From assembly GCA_002716645.1 (NCBI GenBank), contig PBBR01000025.1:1-15789 (forward strand): 15,789 bases of DNA. Direction: 5' to 3'. Below, piece by piece: positions 8,956-15,081 of this stretch. The notes beneath the pieces were generated by a model. It worked only from the letters and a program-made list of their open reading frames with translations, searched no databases and was not told where the DNA came from. The translations under genes and the position numbers were made by a program. The DNA comes from Chloroflexota bacterium (GTDB taxonomy: Bacteria; Chloroflexota; Dehalococcoidia; UBA3495). Position 1 is the stretch's first letter. The number at the start of each line of letters is the position of its first letter.

Positions 8956-9501
8956 ATGAGTTTGCAATCAATAAGTCTGGTGGATCCAACAGGTGCTGAT
9001 CCGGGAATGACTTCTCTCAATTTGTCACCGAGGCCGGTAGATTTAAAAGGGAAACGGCTAGGGTTGTTGGATAATTCCAAGGCTAATTCGGACATCATAT
9101 TAAATGCGATCGCTGAAGTTCTCAACCAGCAGTATGAATTCGCAGACATATTTTATGTTCAGAAACATTCTGCCTGTCTCCCGCCAGTGCCTGAAATTCT
9201 TGCGGATTTACATCGTAATTGTGATGTTGTCATAGCTGGGGTTGGTGATTGAGGGGGATGCTCGTCGGGCAGTTTGCACGATGGAATTACTCTTGAATCT
9301 CAAGGTTTGCCGACCGCTACCATAATAACTGATGTGTTCGTAAATACAGCTCATGCTTATACCAGGCTGATGGGTGTGCCTGATTTCCCTTATTTAGCTT
9401 GTCCTCATCCTATAACTAATATAAAAGGTCCTGAGCTTGAGGAACGCGCAAGAGATTTGGCTCCCAGAGTGGTTAAGCTTTTGTTAGAGGGTCAAGTTTG
9501 A
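8956..9501 (+). CDS. UGSC-family selenoprotein, in-frame TGA read as selenocysteine
   Basis: A 181-residue protein if TGA at 9250-9252 is read as selenocysteine (residue 99). The upstream part (SLVDPTGADPG, then PRPVDLKGKRLGLLDNSKAN, then CDVVIAGVGD) and the downstream part (GGCSSGSLHDGITLESQG, then VNTAHAYTRLMGVPDFPYL and CPHPI) together match the layout I recall for the UGSC family: an N-terminal DPTG, a KGKRxGLLDN strand, a GVGD-U-G-x-C core and a C-terminal half of similar length. Neither half alone makes a domain. The motif here is Sec-Gly-Gly-Cys, a U-x-x-C arrangement like thioredoxin-type redox motifs. The second half has no ribosome binding site of its own. ATG 8956 has AGGAGG five bases upstream. 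Standard gene callers would report a 98-residue protein plus a fragment. Biochemical function is unknown; the protein looks cytoplasmic. Decoding needs SelA, SelB, SelC and SelD elsewhere in the genome. Confidence 0.9.
9250..9252 (+). other. Selenocysteine codon (TGA, Sec99)
   Basis: In-frame TGA in the context V-G-D-[TGA]-G-G-C-S-S. The frame stays open for 82 sense codons beyond it to a TGA stop at 9499-9501, and the residues on both sides fit one protein family. A hairpin suited to SelB recognition starts 9 nt downstream. Reading it as a stop would remove the conserved core of the protein. Confidence 0.88.
9262..9284 (+). promoter_or_regulatory. Bacterial SECIS-like hairpin
   Basis: The RNA can fold with pairs 9262-9284 (U-G), 9263-9283, 9264-9282 (G-U), 9265-9281, 9266-9280, 9267-9279, a G-A mismatch at 9268/9278, then 9269-9277, 9270-9276, 9271-9275 and a GUU apical loop at 9272-9274. 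The upper stem GCA/UGC below a loop carrying G and U resembles the minimal E. coli fdhF SECIS, and the loop starts 20 nt after the UGA, close to the fdhF distance. It lies wholly inside the coding sequence, as bacterial SECIS elements do. Confidence 0.75.
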
Positions 9502-9513
9502 AAACTATTTAGG

Positions 9514-9575
9514 AGTCACAAAAGATAAAGAAGGGGGCAGGATAATTCCTGCCCCCTTCTTTATCTTTTGTGACT
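9514..9575. terminator. Bidirectional terminator, 28-bp perfect stem
   Basis: Arms 9514-9541 and 9548-9575 are perfectly complementary over 28 bp around a 6-nt loop ATAATT. The inner part is a G/C-rich stem (GGGGGCAGG / CCTGCCCCC), flanked by an A-rich left arm and a T-rich right arm (TTCTTTATCTTTT), so it reads as a Rho-independent terminator on either strand. It lies between the selenoprotein stop (9501) and the converging reductase stop (9582), where a shared terminator is expected. Confidence 0.9.
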
Positions 9576-9581
9576 ATGAGT

Positions 9582-10478
9582 TTAACTGCCCTTTTTTACT
9601 TCTACATGAGCAAGTTTTTCTAAGAAATGGAGGATTGCCGAGTGGTCTAGGTCCTGTTCTCCATCGTTGACTAAGGAGCCAAGCATTTGCTGAAGAAGTG
9701 CAGTAACCGGTAATGGGACGTTTAACTCTTGTGCTGTTTGCAGCACATTTCGTAGATCCTTTTGGTGTAGTCTAATTCGGAAACCTGCTCTGAAATTGCG
9801 ATCTAACATCATAGGGGCTTTGGCTTCCATGACTGTGCTTCCTGCAAGCCCTCCCCTTATAGCGTTGAAAACTCTTTCCGGGTCTACGCCTGCTTTTTGG
9901 GCTAGAACCATAGCTTCACTCAGGGCCTCTATGTTGGCGGCTACTATAATCTGATTTGCCAATTTGGTAATGTTGCCGGCCCCTATGTCGCCTGTGAGAA
10001 CGACGTTGCTACCCATAACGCTTAGCAAATCGTAGCATTGGTCAAAGATTTCTTGCTTGCCACCTACCATTATGGCGAGGGTAGCGTTGATTGCTCCAGG
10101 TTCCCCACCACTTACGGGTGCGTCCATCATCTCAACGCCTTCCTTCGAGCATTCTTGGAATATTTTTTGTGACATTGAAGGAGCGATTGAACTCATGTCG
10201 ATGATGATTGAACCTTTTTTTGCTCCTGCTAAGACTCCACCTTCCCCTAAGATAGCTCTTTCGGAGTCTGCTGAATCTGGAAGCATTGTTATAATAGTGT
10301 CTGTTTTGGATGCGACCTCATCACTGCTGGTAGCAGGAGTAGCACCCTCGCTAGCAAGTTCTTCGACCGCATCGGACACTATGTCATAGACTGTGACTGA
10401 ATAACCGGCTTTCATTAGGTTCCGGACCATTGGTCTTCCCATGATCCCAAGCCCTACAAAACCTATTTGCTCTGGCAT
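9582..10478 (-). CDS. garR: 2-hydroxy-3-oxopropionate (tartronate semialdehyde) reductase-like beta-hydroxyacid dehydrogenase
   Basis: Beta-hydroxyacid dehydrogenase of 298 residues. It starts with the Rossmann motif FVGLGIMGRPM (residues 7-17), followed by the substrate-binding block DAPVSGGEPGA (119-129) and the catalytic lysine K172 in GAGNITKLANQ. Closest by pattern to GarR/GlxR, which reduce tartronate semialdehyde to glycerate in glyoxylate and glycolate assimilation; 3-hydroxyisobutyrate dehydrogenase and succinic semialdehyde or glyoxylate reductases share the fold, so the substrate is not certain. The GEPGA wording after SGG favours the GarR group. ATG 10478 has AGGAG six bases upstream. 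The gene has its own likely promoter in the 110-nt gap after hpt and ends against the shared 28-bp terminator, so it may be monocistronic. Confidence 0.88.
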   Translation of the reverse strand: MPEQIGFVGLGIMGRPMVRNLMKAGYSVTVYDIVSDAVEELASEGATPATSSDEVASKTDTIITMLPDSADSERAILGEGGVLAGAKKGSIIIDMSSIAPSMSQKIFQECSKEGVEMMDAPVSGGEPGAINATLAIMVGGKQEIFDQCYDLLSVMGSNVVLTGDIGAGNITKLANQIIVAANIEALSEAMVLAQKAGVDPERVFNAIRGGLAGSTVMEAKAPMMLDRNFRAGFRIRLHQKDLRNVLQTAQELNVPLPVTALLQQMLGSLVNDGEQDLDHSAILHFLEKLAHVEVKKGS

Positions 10479-10504
10479 ATTCTTCTCCTAGTAGTTCAGA
10501 TTAA

Positions 10505-10533
10505 ATGCTAAAGGCACCTGCCTAATTGTCCAA
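10505..10533 (-). promoter_or_regulatory. Candidate promoter of the garR-like gene with a dyad in the spacer
   Basis: On the minus strand, TTGGAC (10533-10528) and TAGCAT (10510-10505) are 17 nt apart, with a leader of about 20 nt that includes the AGGAG site. Between the boxes, AGGCA-CC-TGCCT (10512-10523) forms a short dyad that could be an operator. Each box matches consensus at four of six positions. Confidence 0.4.
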
Positions 10534-10545
10534 ATGTAACACACA

Positions 10546-10575
10546 AGATAGTACACGGCTAGACGTGTACTATCT
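10546..10575 (-). terminator. 12-bp inverted repeat after hpt, probable terminator
   Basis: AGATAGTACACG (10546-10557) and CGTGTACTATCT (10564-10575) are perfect complements around a 6-nt loop. The hairpin starts 13 nt beyond the hpt stop, on the path toward the garR-like gene. The minus-strand sequence after the stem is TGTGTGTTACATTT, T-rich but without a pure T-run, so termination may be partial. A protein-binding palindrome is the alternative. Confidence 0.55.
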
Positions 10576-10588
10576 CCGCTCGCATAGA

Positions 10589-11116
10589 TCACTGTGCGAA
10601 GTATATGTCAGGCAGATTTCTGTAGCTCTGGTTGTAGTCCATTCCATACCCGAGGACGAATTGGTCTGGTATGGTGAATCCTACGTATGTTGGCTCTATC
10701 GGGGTTTTTCGACGCGATGGTTTATCCAGTAAAGTGCAGATCGCCGTATTTGAAGGGTTTAGCTGTGTTAGTGTTTCTATCAAAGCGGACATGGTTAATC
10801 CCGTGTCCATTATGTCATCGATGATGAGTAGGTTTTGGTTTTCAATTGAGACCTTCGGGATGGTTGACTGTATTTTAGGAGGATGGGCACTTTTTGTACC
10901 TGTACCATAACTAGATGCTTGTATGAATTCTATTCCTACTACAGGGCAATCAAGCTGTCTAATCAAATCTGAGAAGAAAATTACACCTCCCTTAAGGCAG
11001 CATATTAATAGAATCGGAGTATCTTTGTAGTCCCTATTTATTTGACAAGCGATATTAGTGACAGTATTTGCGATTTCTTGCTTTGTAAATAGGAGTATTA
11101 GATTGTGTTCTAGCAT
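10589..11116 (-). CDS. hpt: Hypoxanthine phosphoribosyltransferase
   Basis: Purine salvage enzyme joining hypoxanthine or guanine to PRPP to give IMP or GMP. The 175-residue length is typical. Signatures seen are LICCLKGGVIFFSDL (the P-P binding loop), the flexible-loop segment SSYGTGTKS, the PRPP-binding motif LLIIDDIMDTGLTM (96-109) and the C-terminal LGYGMDYNQSYRNLPDI base-binding region. I choose ATG 11116; an in-frame TTG two codons upstream has no better ribosome binding site, and the site for the ATG is itself weak. The gene is divergent from the epimerase and is followed by a 12-bp hairpin. Confidence 0.95.
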   Translation of the reverse strand: MLEHNLILLFTKQEIANTVTNIACQINRDYKDTPILLICCLKGGVIFFSDLIRQLDCPVVGIEFIQASSYGTGTKSAHPPKIQSTIPKVSIENQNLLIIDDIMDTGLTMSALIETLTQLNPSNTAICTLLDKPSRRKTPIEPTYVGFTIPDQFVLGYGMDYNQSYRNLPDIYFAQ

Positions 11117-11209
11117 GATCAAAACCGTTCAGAATGGATGAACGTAGAAGTTGACACACAGTTTATCATTGTTGTTGATTCGATGATCGAGGGTATGTTA
11201 ATCGTAAGA

Positions 11210-11239
11210 TTGTTTTTAGTCTTGTGTGCGCAGTATCAT
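11210..11239 (+). promoter_or_regulatory. Candidate promoter for the epimerase-trxB pair
   Basis: TTGTTT (11210-11215) and TATCAT (11234-11239) are 18 nt apart, in the 152-nt divergent region between hpt and the epimerase gene. The predicted start lies near 11246, leaving a short leader with the AGAGGTGG ribosome binding site before ATG 11269. A TTGACA at 11151-11156 lacks a matching -10 box. No convincing minus-strand promoter for hpt was found. Confidence 0.35.
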
Positions 11240-11268
11240 TATAGTTGACGATATTGGTAGAGGTGGTC

Positions 11269-12195
11269 ATGGCCGAAGGCAAAACGGCGCTGGTGACTGG
11301 CGGTGCAGGGTTTATAGGTTCTCATCTGGTAGACTGCCTTATTGGCAATGGCTATCACGTGGCGGTAGTAGATAATTTAAGCTCAGGGAAATTGCGTAAT
11401 GTGAATCCTGTCGCAACGTTTTACCATCAGGACATAACGCAATCTTCATTACAAGAAATATTTCAGCGGGAGAATCCGGATATAGTGTTTCATCTCGCTG
11501 CTCAAATAAGTGTAACCGAGTCATCTAGAGATCCTTTGAAAGATGGCGAGACCAACGTTATTGGGACGTTGAGATTGCTAGAAGCCTCAAGAAGATCGGG
11601 AGTGGAAAAGTTCATTTATTCTTCTACTGGTGGTGCCTTATATGGAGATCCATCGGCCAATCCTTGCTCAGAAGAGACACTTATAGACCCTCTATCACCC
11701 TATGGAATGTCAAAATTTCTGGGTGAGAAATATGTGGAATTATATTACCGGTTACATCAAGTTAATTACACTATCTTGCGCTATGGTAACGTGTATGGCC
11801 CTAGACAAGACCCTCACGGTGAGGCAGGAGTAATAGCGATATTCTCTCAAGCTATGTGCGATGGGCGTCAACCGCAAATATACGGTACTGGAGACCAGGA
11901 GAGAGATTTTGTGTTTGTTGAAGATGTTGTCCAAGCAAACATCTTGGCTATTGAGGAAGGCGATAGGACAATTTACAATATTGGTACTGGAAAAGGTACT
12001 AGTGTAAATGATCTATTTTTGGAGTTGCGGCAGATAACTAGTTACAAATGGGACGCTGAGCATATGCCAGCGAGGCCAGGAGAGGTTTATAAAATAAGCT
12101 TAAGTTCTGACAAGGCGTTTAGTGAACTTGGGTGGTCGCCTAAGATTAGTTTGGCTGAAGGTCTAGAACAGACCATAGAATTTTTCAGAGAGTGA
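11269..12195 (+). CDS. NAD-dependent epimerase/dehydratase, UDP-glucose 4-epimerase-like
   Basis: Extended short-chain dehydrogenase of 308 residues. It has the Rossmann motif TGGAGFIGSH (residues 10-19), the acidic end of the second strand in VVDNLSSG, the FHLAAQISV segment, the serine/threonine of the active site in YSSTGGALYGD, and the YxxxK pair (Y145 and K149) in PYGMSKFLGE, followed by RYGNVYGPRQDPHGEAGVIA, typical of UDP-glucose/UDP-galactose 4-epimerases and related UDP-sugar epimerases. The exact sugar cannot be settled. I start it at ATG 11269 with AGAGGTGG just upstream; an in-frame TTG at 11245 would add eight residues before the Rossmann fold and lacks a site. It precedes thioredoxin reductase by 58 nt and the two may be cotranscribed. 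Confidence 0.92.
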   Translation: MAEGKTALVTGGAGFIGSHLVDCLIGNGYHVAVVDNLSSGKLRNVNPVATFYHQDITQSSLQEIFQRENPDIVFHLAAQISVTESSRDPLKDGETNVIGTLRLLEASRRSGVEKFIYSSTGGALYGDPSANPCSEETLIDPLSPYGMSKFLGEKYVELYYRLHQVNYTILRYGNVYGPRQDPHGEAGVIAIFSQAMCDGRQPQIYGTGDQERDFVFVEDVVQANILAIEEGDRTIYNIGTGKGTSVNDLFLELRQITSYKWDAEHMPARPGEVYKISLSSDKAFSELGWSPKISLAEGLEQTIEFFRE

Positions 12196-12253
12196 TTTAG
12201 TACTACTACCGGATAATATATATTAAAACCGTATAATTTACTTAGGGGGACTG

Positions 12254-13174
12254 ATGGAAGCAGAATATGATGTAGTAATTCTAGGCGCTGGGGCAGCTGG
12301 GCTAGCGGCTGGGCTGTACTCAACGCGGGCAATGATGAAAACCGTTTTAATTGAATCGCTGGGTGTCGGTGGTCAATTACTGATCACCGATGAGTTAGAA
12401 AATTACCCGGGATTTCCGAATGGTGTTAAAGGTCAAGAGTTAGCCCAGATGATGGAAGAACAAACAACAAAATTTGGAGCCACTATAGACTACACTGAAG
12501 TCGAAGGTGTTGACGACTTAGATAAACCAGTCAAAGTGATCCATACGTACGATAAAGATTACACTGCTAAGTCAGTGATAATAGCCAGTGGTGGTAGTCA
12601 CAACAAATTGGGAGTTACGGGTGAAGATGAGTATGCTGGCCGAGGCGTATCATACTGTGCTGTCTGCGATGGTAATTTCTTTAAAGACCAGGACGTCTTG
12701 GTTATTGGCGGTGGCGATGCTGCAATGGATGAAAGTTTCTATTTGACGGGTATTTGTAATTCGGTGACTATCGTCCATCGTAGGGATGAGCTGCGCGCTA
12801 CTAGGATGTTGCAGGAAAGGGCTTTTTCTCATCCAAAATACAAGTGGTTATTAAGTCATGTTGTGGAAGAATTTGTCGGTAATGGTGTCCTAGAAGCGGC
12901 ACGTGTAAAAGATCTCAAAACAGGTAATGTTTACGACTATGATACTGCAGCTGCTTTCATATATGTAGGTTTTCATCCAAACAGTGATTATTTGAAAGGT
13001 ATTCTAGATATGGACGCACTAGGACATCTGTATACTGATGTTCATATGAGGACTAATTTATCTGGTGTATATGCGTGCGGTGACATTAGGGCAGAGTCAA
13101 CTCGCCAGCTCGGGTCTGCTGTGGGTGATGGTATTACAGCTTCCTTGTCGGCGTTTCATGATATGAATTCCTAA
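12254..13174 (+). CDS. trxB: Thioredoxin-disulfide reductase
   Basis: FAD- and NADPH-dependent reductase of 306 residues that passes electrons to thioredoxin. The FAD motif GAGAAGLAAG (residues 11-20), the redox pair C135-x-x-C138 in SYCAVCDGN, the NADPH motif VIGGGDAAMDE (150-160), the HRRDELRA 2'-phosphate-binding segment and the C-terminal YACGDIR flavin motif are all present. The usual A-T-G between NADPH and FAD modules appears as IIASGG. ATG 12254 follows AGGGGG. It converges on the TSUP gene, with a 25-bp hairpin between them. It could supply reducing power to the Sec-Gly-Gly-Cys protein encoded about 3 kb away, but that is only a suggestion from proximity. Confidence 0.96.
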   Translation: MEAEYDVVILGAGAAGLAAGLYSTRAMMKTVLIESLGVGGQLLITDELENYPGFPNGVKGQELAQMMEEQTTKFGATIDYTEVEGVDDLDKPVKVIHTYDKDYTAKSVIIASGGSHNKLGVTGEDEYAGRGVSYCAVCDGNFFKDQDVLVIGGGDAAMDESFYLTGICNSVTIVHRRDELRATRMLQERAFSHPKYKWLLSHVVEEFVGNGVLEAARVKDLKTGNVYDYDTAAAFIYVGFHPNSDYLKGILDMDALGHLYTDVHMRTNLSGVYACGDIRAESTRQLGSAVGDGITASLSAFHDMNS

Positions 13175-13191
13175 TTAGATTCGGTCAAATG

Positions 13192-13245
13192 TATAAGAAC
13201 ACTAAAAATGACCCTGTTACCAGGGTCATTTTTAGTGTTCTTATA
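13192..13245. terminator. Bidirectional terminator, 25-bp perfect stem
   Basis: Arms 13192-13216 and 13221-13245 are perfect complements over 25 bp with a 4-nt loop. The G/C-rich tip (GACCCTG / CAGGGTC) is flanked by A-rich and T-rich arms, so it can terminate transcription on both strands. The outer end of the right arm overlaps the TAA stop (13243-13241) of the converging TSUP gene, so the stem includes its last codon. Confidence 0.9.
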
Positions 13246-13981
13246 GGCTTAATATCTCGCGTAGCAGTAGAACGGCTCCACCGATTAGTATCAGTCCTAT
13301 TGCTACGTAACGAAATGTATTAGCATTAATTTTATTGACGATTAAGTTGGCCACTAGAAACCCAGCAAGTAACCCAGGAATAAGAAGAGCAGTGTTCATG
13401 ACACTTTTGATATCTATTAGACCTGTGAGGAAATATAATATGAAGGCCAATGTATAAGTTGTTAGAAAAAAGAATGATAAAGATGCCCTCATACTGTTGG
13501 GAGATTGATTTCGCGCTATGACATAGGCCGCTGCTACAGGTCCTCCGATGCTTAGTGAAGTTATCGATAATGACCCAAGAAACCCGAAGAAGAAGCCGGA
13601 TTTCTTAGACTTGGCGAGTGCAATCTCAGATTTAAAAAGCAGAGAAAATCCTAATATTAAGATTAGGATGCCGATTAATATTCTCAAAACGGATGGATTT
13701 GCAATTTTAAGGGCGAAAACTCCTATTGGAACGGCACAAAGTCCCCCTGATAACATTCCATATAATTGGGATATTTGTAGATGTCTTCTTACTTTTATAA
13801 ACACCATGGCCAAAAGAATGACGATCAATAAGTTAGCTATTATCACTACAGAATGAGGGTCTAAAAATATTAAAAGTATCGGTGCTACGACTAGAGCTAA
13901 GCCAAAGCTTACAGTTCCCATGACTGTGGCTCCGACAAATACGGCTACTAATGAAATGATTAGTTCTAATCCTTGGAGCAA
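13241..13981 (-). CDS. TauE/SafE (TSUP) family membrane permease
   Basis: A 246-residue, strongly hydrophobic inner-membrane protein with about eight predicted transmembrane segments arranged as two similar halves: an N-terminal set beginning LISLVAVFVGATVMGTVSFG and a second set beginning near GFFFGFLGSLSITSLSIGGP. The glycine-rich SIGGPVAAAY loop and the position of the two repeats fit the sulfite exporter TauE/SafE (TSUP) family, which moves sulfite, sulfonates or other organic anions; the substrate is not known. The start is a TTG at 13981 with GAGG six bases upstream; the first ATG would cut into the first membrane segment. It lies 91 nt downstream of the methyltransferase on the same strand and ends inside the 25-bp terminator. 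Confidence 0.88.
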   Translation of the reverse strand: MLQGLELIISLVAVFVGATVMGTVSFGLALVVAPILLIFLDPHSVVIIANLLIVILLAMVFIKVRRHLQISQLYGMLSGGLCAVPIGVFALKIANPSVLRILIGILILILGFSLLFKSEIALAKSKKSGFFFGFLGSLSITSLSIGGPVAAAYVIARNQSPNSMRASLSFFFLTTYTLAFILYFLTGLIDIKSVMNTALLIPGLLAGFLVANLIVNKINANTFRYVAIGLILIGGAVLLLREILSL

Positions 13982-14072
13982 ATCCTGCCTCGGTATATTG
14001 TAGTGATAGGGTATAAGTATTTGTTGGTAGTTTATTAGGAGTTAAATGATGAATTGGTTTTGAGATATTCGG

Positions 14073-14960
14073 TTAAGACGCGTGAGAAGGAGGTCTCCAA
14101 AAATCCAGAATATATTCGAATGTTGTTCCCATGGTAATGTAGTTAGAAGGCCATCCAAAAATACCGATTCTATTAACGATATTGGTTCTGTCCCAGATTA
14201 TAGTATTTCGCAGTTCATATCCTGCATCGGTTAGAGCTTTAACTACTGAGATGTGGATGGTAATTCGTTTATTATCCATCCATACATCAGGCACATTAAT
14301 TACGCAGTGAGCCTTTTCCTTAAGCAGTGGCAATAAATCGGTGAATATTTCGGTCATCGCGCATTGATATTGATCCAAATCAAGCGTGCCAAGATCGTTC
14401 TTGTCCTGACTATATTGCTCTATTTTCATATATTGGTCATTCTGCCGAAGTTGGCCTCGACGACTTTTGTTTTTTCGGGGCCGATTTAGTAGATTGGCAT
14501 ATGGCGGAGAGGTCAGTATGAGGTTAATTGAATTCTCGTCAAGATGTTTATTTGCGTTTCTAGCGTCATCACATATAGGTATTTGTTGTGACTCTTGTTC
14601 GGGATTTGATAAACGACTTTGGCTTAATGTTATGTACTCTGATTTCAGGTCGAATCCGACACAGTTACGGTCACAGTCTTGCGCAGCTACTAATGTGCTG
14701 CCGCTTCCAGCGAATGGGTCTAATACTAGTTCACCAGCATGTGTGAATAATTCAATGCATCTTCTGGGTAAGGATATAGGAAACGTAGCTGGATGAATGT
14801 CCTTGTCTCTGATATCGCGCGATTCGTACGAAAATTTCCAAACGCCGATTTGAGACAATATCCATTCTTTAGCTGTTAGGCAGTTAATGTGATTGGTTGG
14901 ACAATCACAATATTTTCCGTTTGATATCTCTAGATTTGATTTTTTTATCTGAGTGGCCAT
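14073..14960 (-). CDS. DNA methyltransferase, N4-cytosine/N6-adenine type
   Basis: Amino-methyltransferase of 295 residues. An HPATFPISLP motif (residues 56-65) precedes the S-adenosylmethionine motif VLDPFAGSGST (79-89), and the catalytic TSPPY (150-154) comes after it. The order X-I-IV differs from the beta-class arrangement in which the SPPY motif comes first. SPPY favours N4-methylcytosine, but adenine methylation is not excluded. After TSPPY there is a basic RKNKSRRGQLRQ stretch, then LINVPD-type and IIWDRTNIVN strands and the FGWPSNYITMGTTFEYILDF end. An N-terminal CDC and a later Cys (residues 18, 20 and 27) could be a partial metal site. No restriction enzyme is visible next to it, so it looks solitary. 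The ATG at 14960 overlaps an upstream TAA (TAATG) and has no clear ribosome binding site. Confidence 0.9.
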   Translation of the reverse strand: MATQIKKSNLEISNGKYCDCPTNHINCLTAKEWILSQIGVWKFSYESRDIRDKDIHPATFPISLPRRCIELFTHAGELVLDPFAGSGSTLVAAQDCDRNCVGFDLKSEYITLSQSRLSNPEQESQQIPICDDARNANKHLDENSINLILTSPPYANLLNRPRKNKSRRGQLRQNDQYMKIEQYSQDKNDLGTLDLDQYQCAMTEIFTDLLPLLKEKAHCVINVPDVWMDNKRITIHISVVKALTDAGYELRNTIIWDRTNIVNRIGIFGWPSNYITMGTTFEYILDFWRPPSHAS

Positions 14961-15081
14961 TATGCACTGTCGCTGATCACCGGTAGGTTTGCTTTATTGT
15001 GTGTTACGGACAATGGTACCCAATGGTCTTGTAATAAATCCACACGTTTTAATACATACTCGGAGGTGTTTTCTGTTCTGT
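14961..15081 (-). other. Gap between AcoX-like gene and methyltransferase, with an open frame lacking a start
   Basis: A 121-nt gap. On the minus strand one frame stays open from within the end of the upstream gene to a TAA at 14962-14960 that overlaps the methyltransferase ATG as TAATG. Its residues (ending LPVISDSA) look protein-like, but no ATG, and no GTG or TTG with a ribosome binding site, is found at a sensible place. It may be a small gene with a rare start, a remnant, or non-coding. I see no terminator or tRNA. Confidence 0.3.

Noticed and set aside
8205..8967. Minus-strand open frames of 67-76 residues opposite the partner gene
   Set aside because: They are antisense shadows of a well-supported gene, without ribosome binding sites or domains.
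8956..9252. A 98-residue protein ending at the TGA, followed by an independent 75-residue gene from a TTG at 9274
   Set aside because: The TTG has no ribosome binding site, the conserved core straddles the TGA, and a SECIS-like hairpin covers the supposed second start.
8956..9501. Pseudogene by nonsense mutation
   Set aside because: The rest of the frame is intact, the TGA stands exactly where the family carries Sec, and TGA rather than TAA or TAG is used.
11238..11243. Perfect TATAAT on the minus strand upstream of hpt
   Set aside because: No -35 sequence lies at a usable distance and it is over 120 nt from the hpt start; it overlaps the more plausible plus-strand promoter.
14036..14063. 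Plus-strand AGGAG followed by an ATG mini-frame
   Set aside because: The frame codes for only five residues before a TGA, and both flanking genes are on the minus strand; this is chance.
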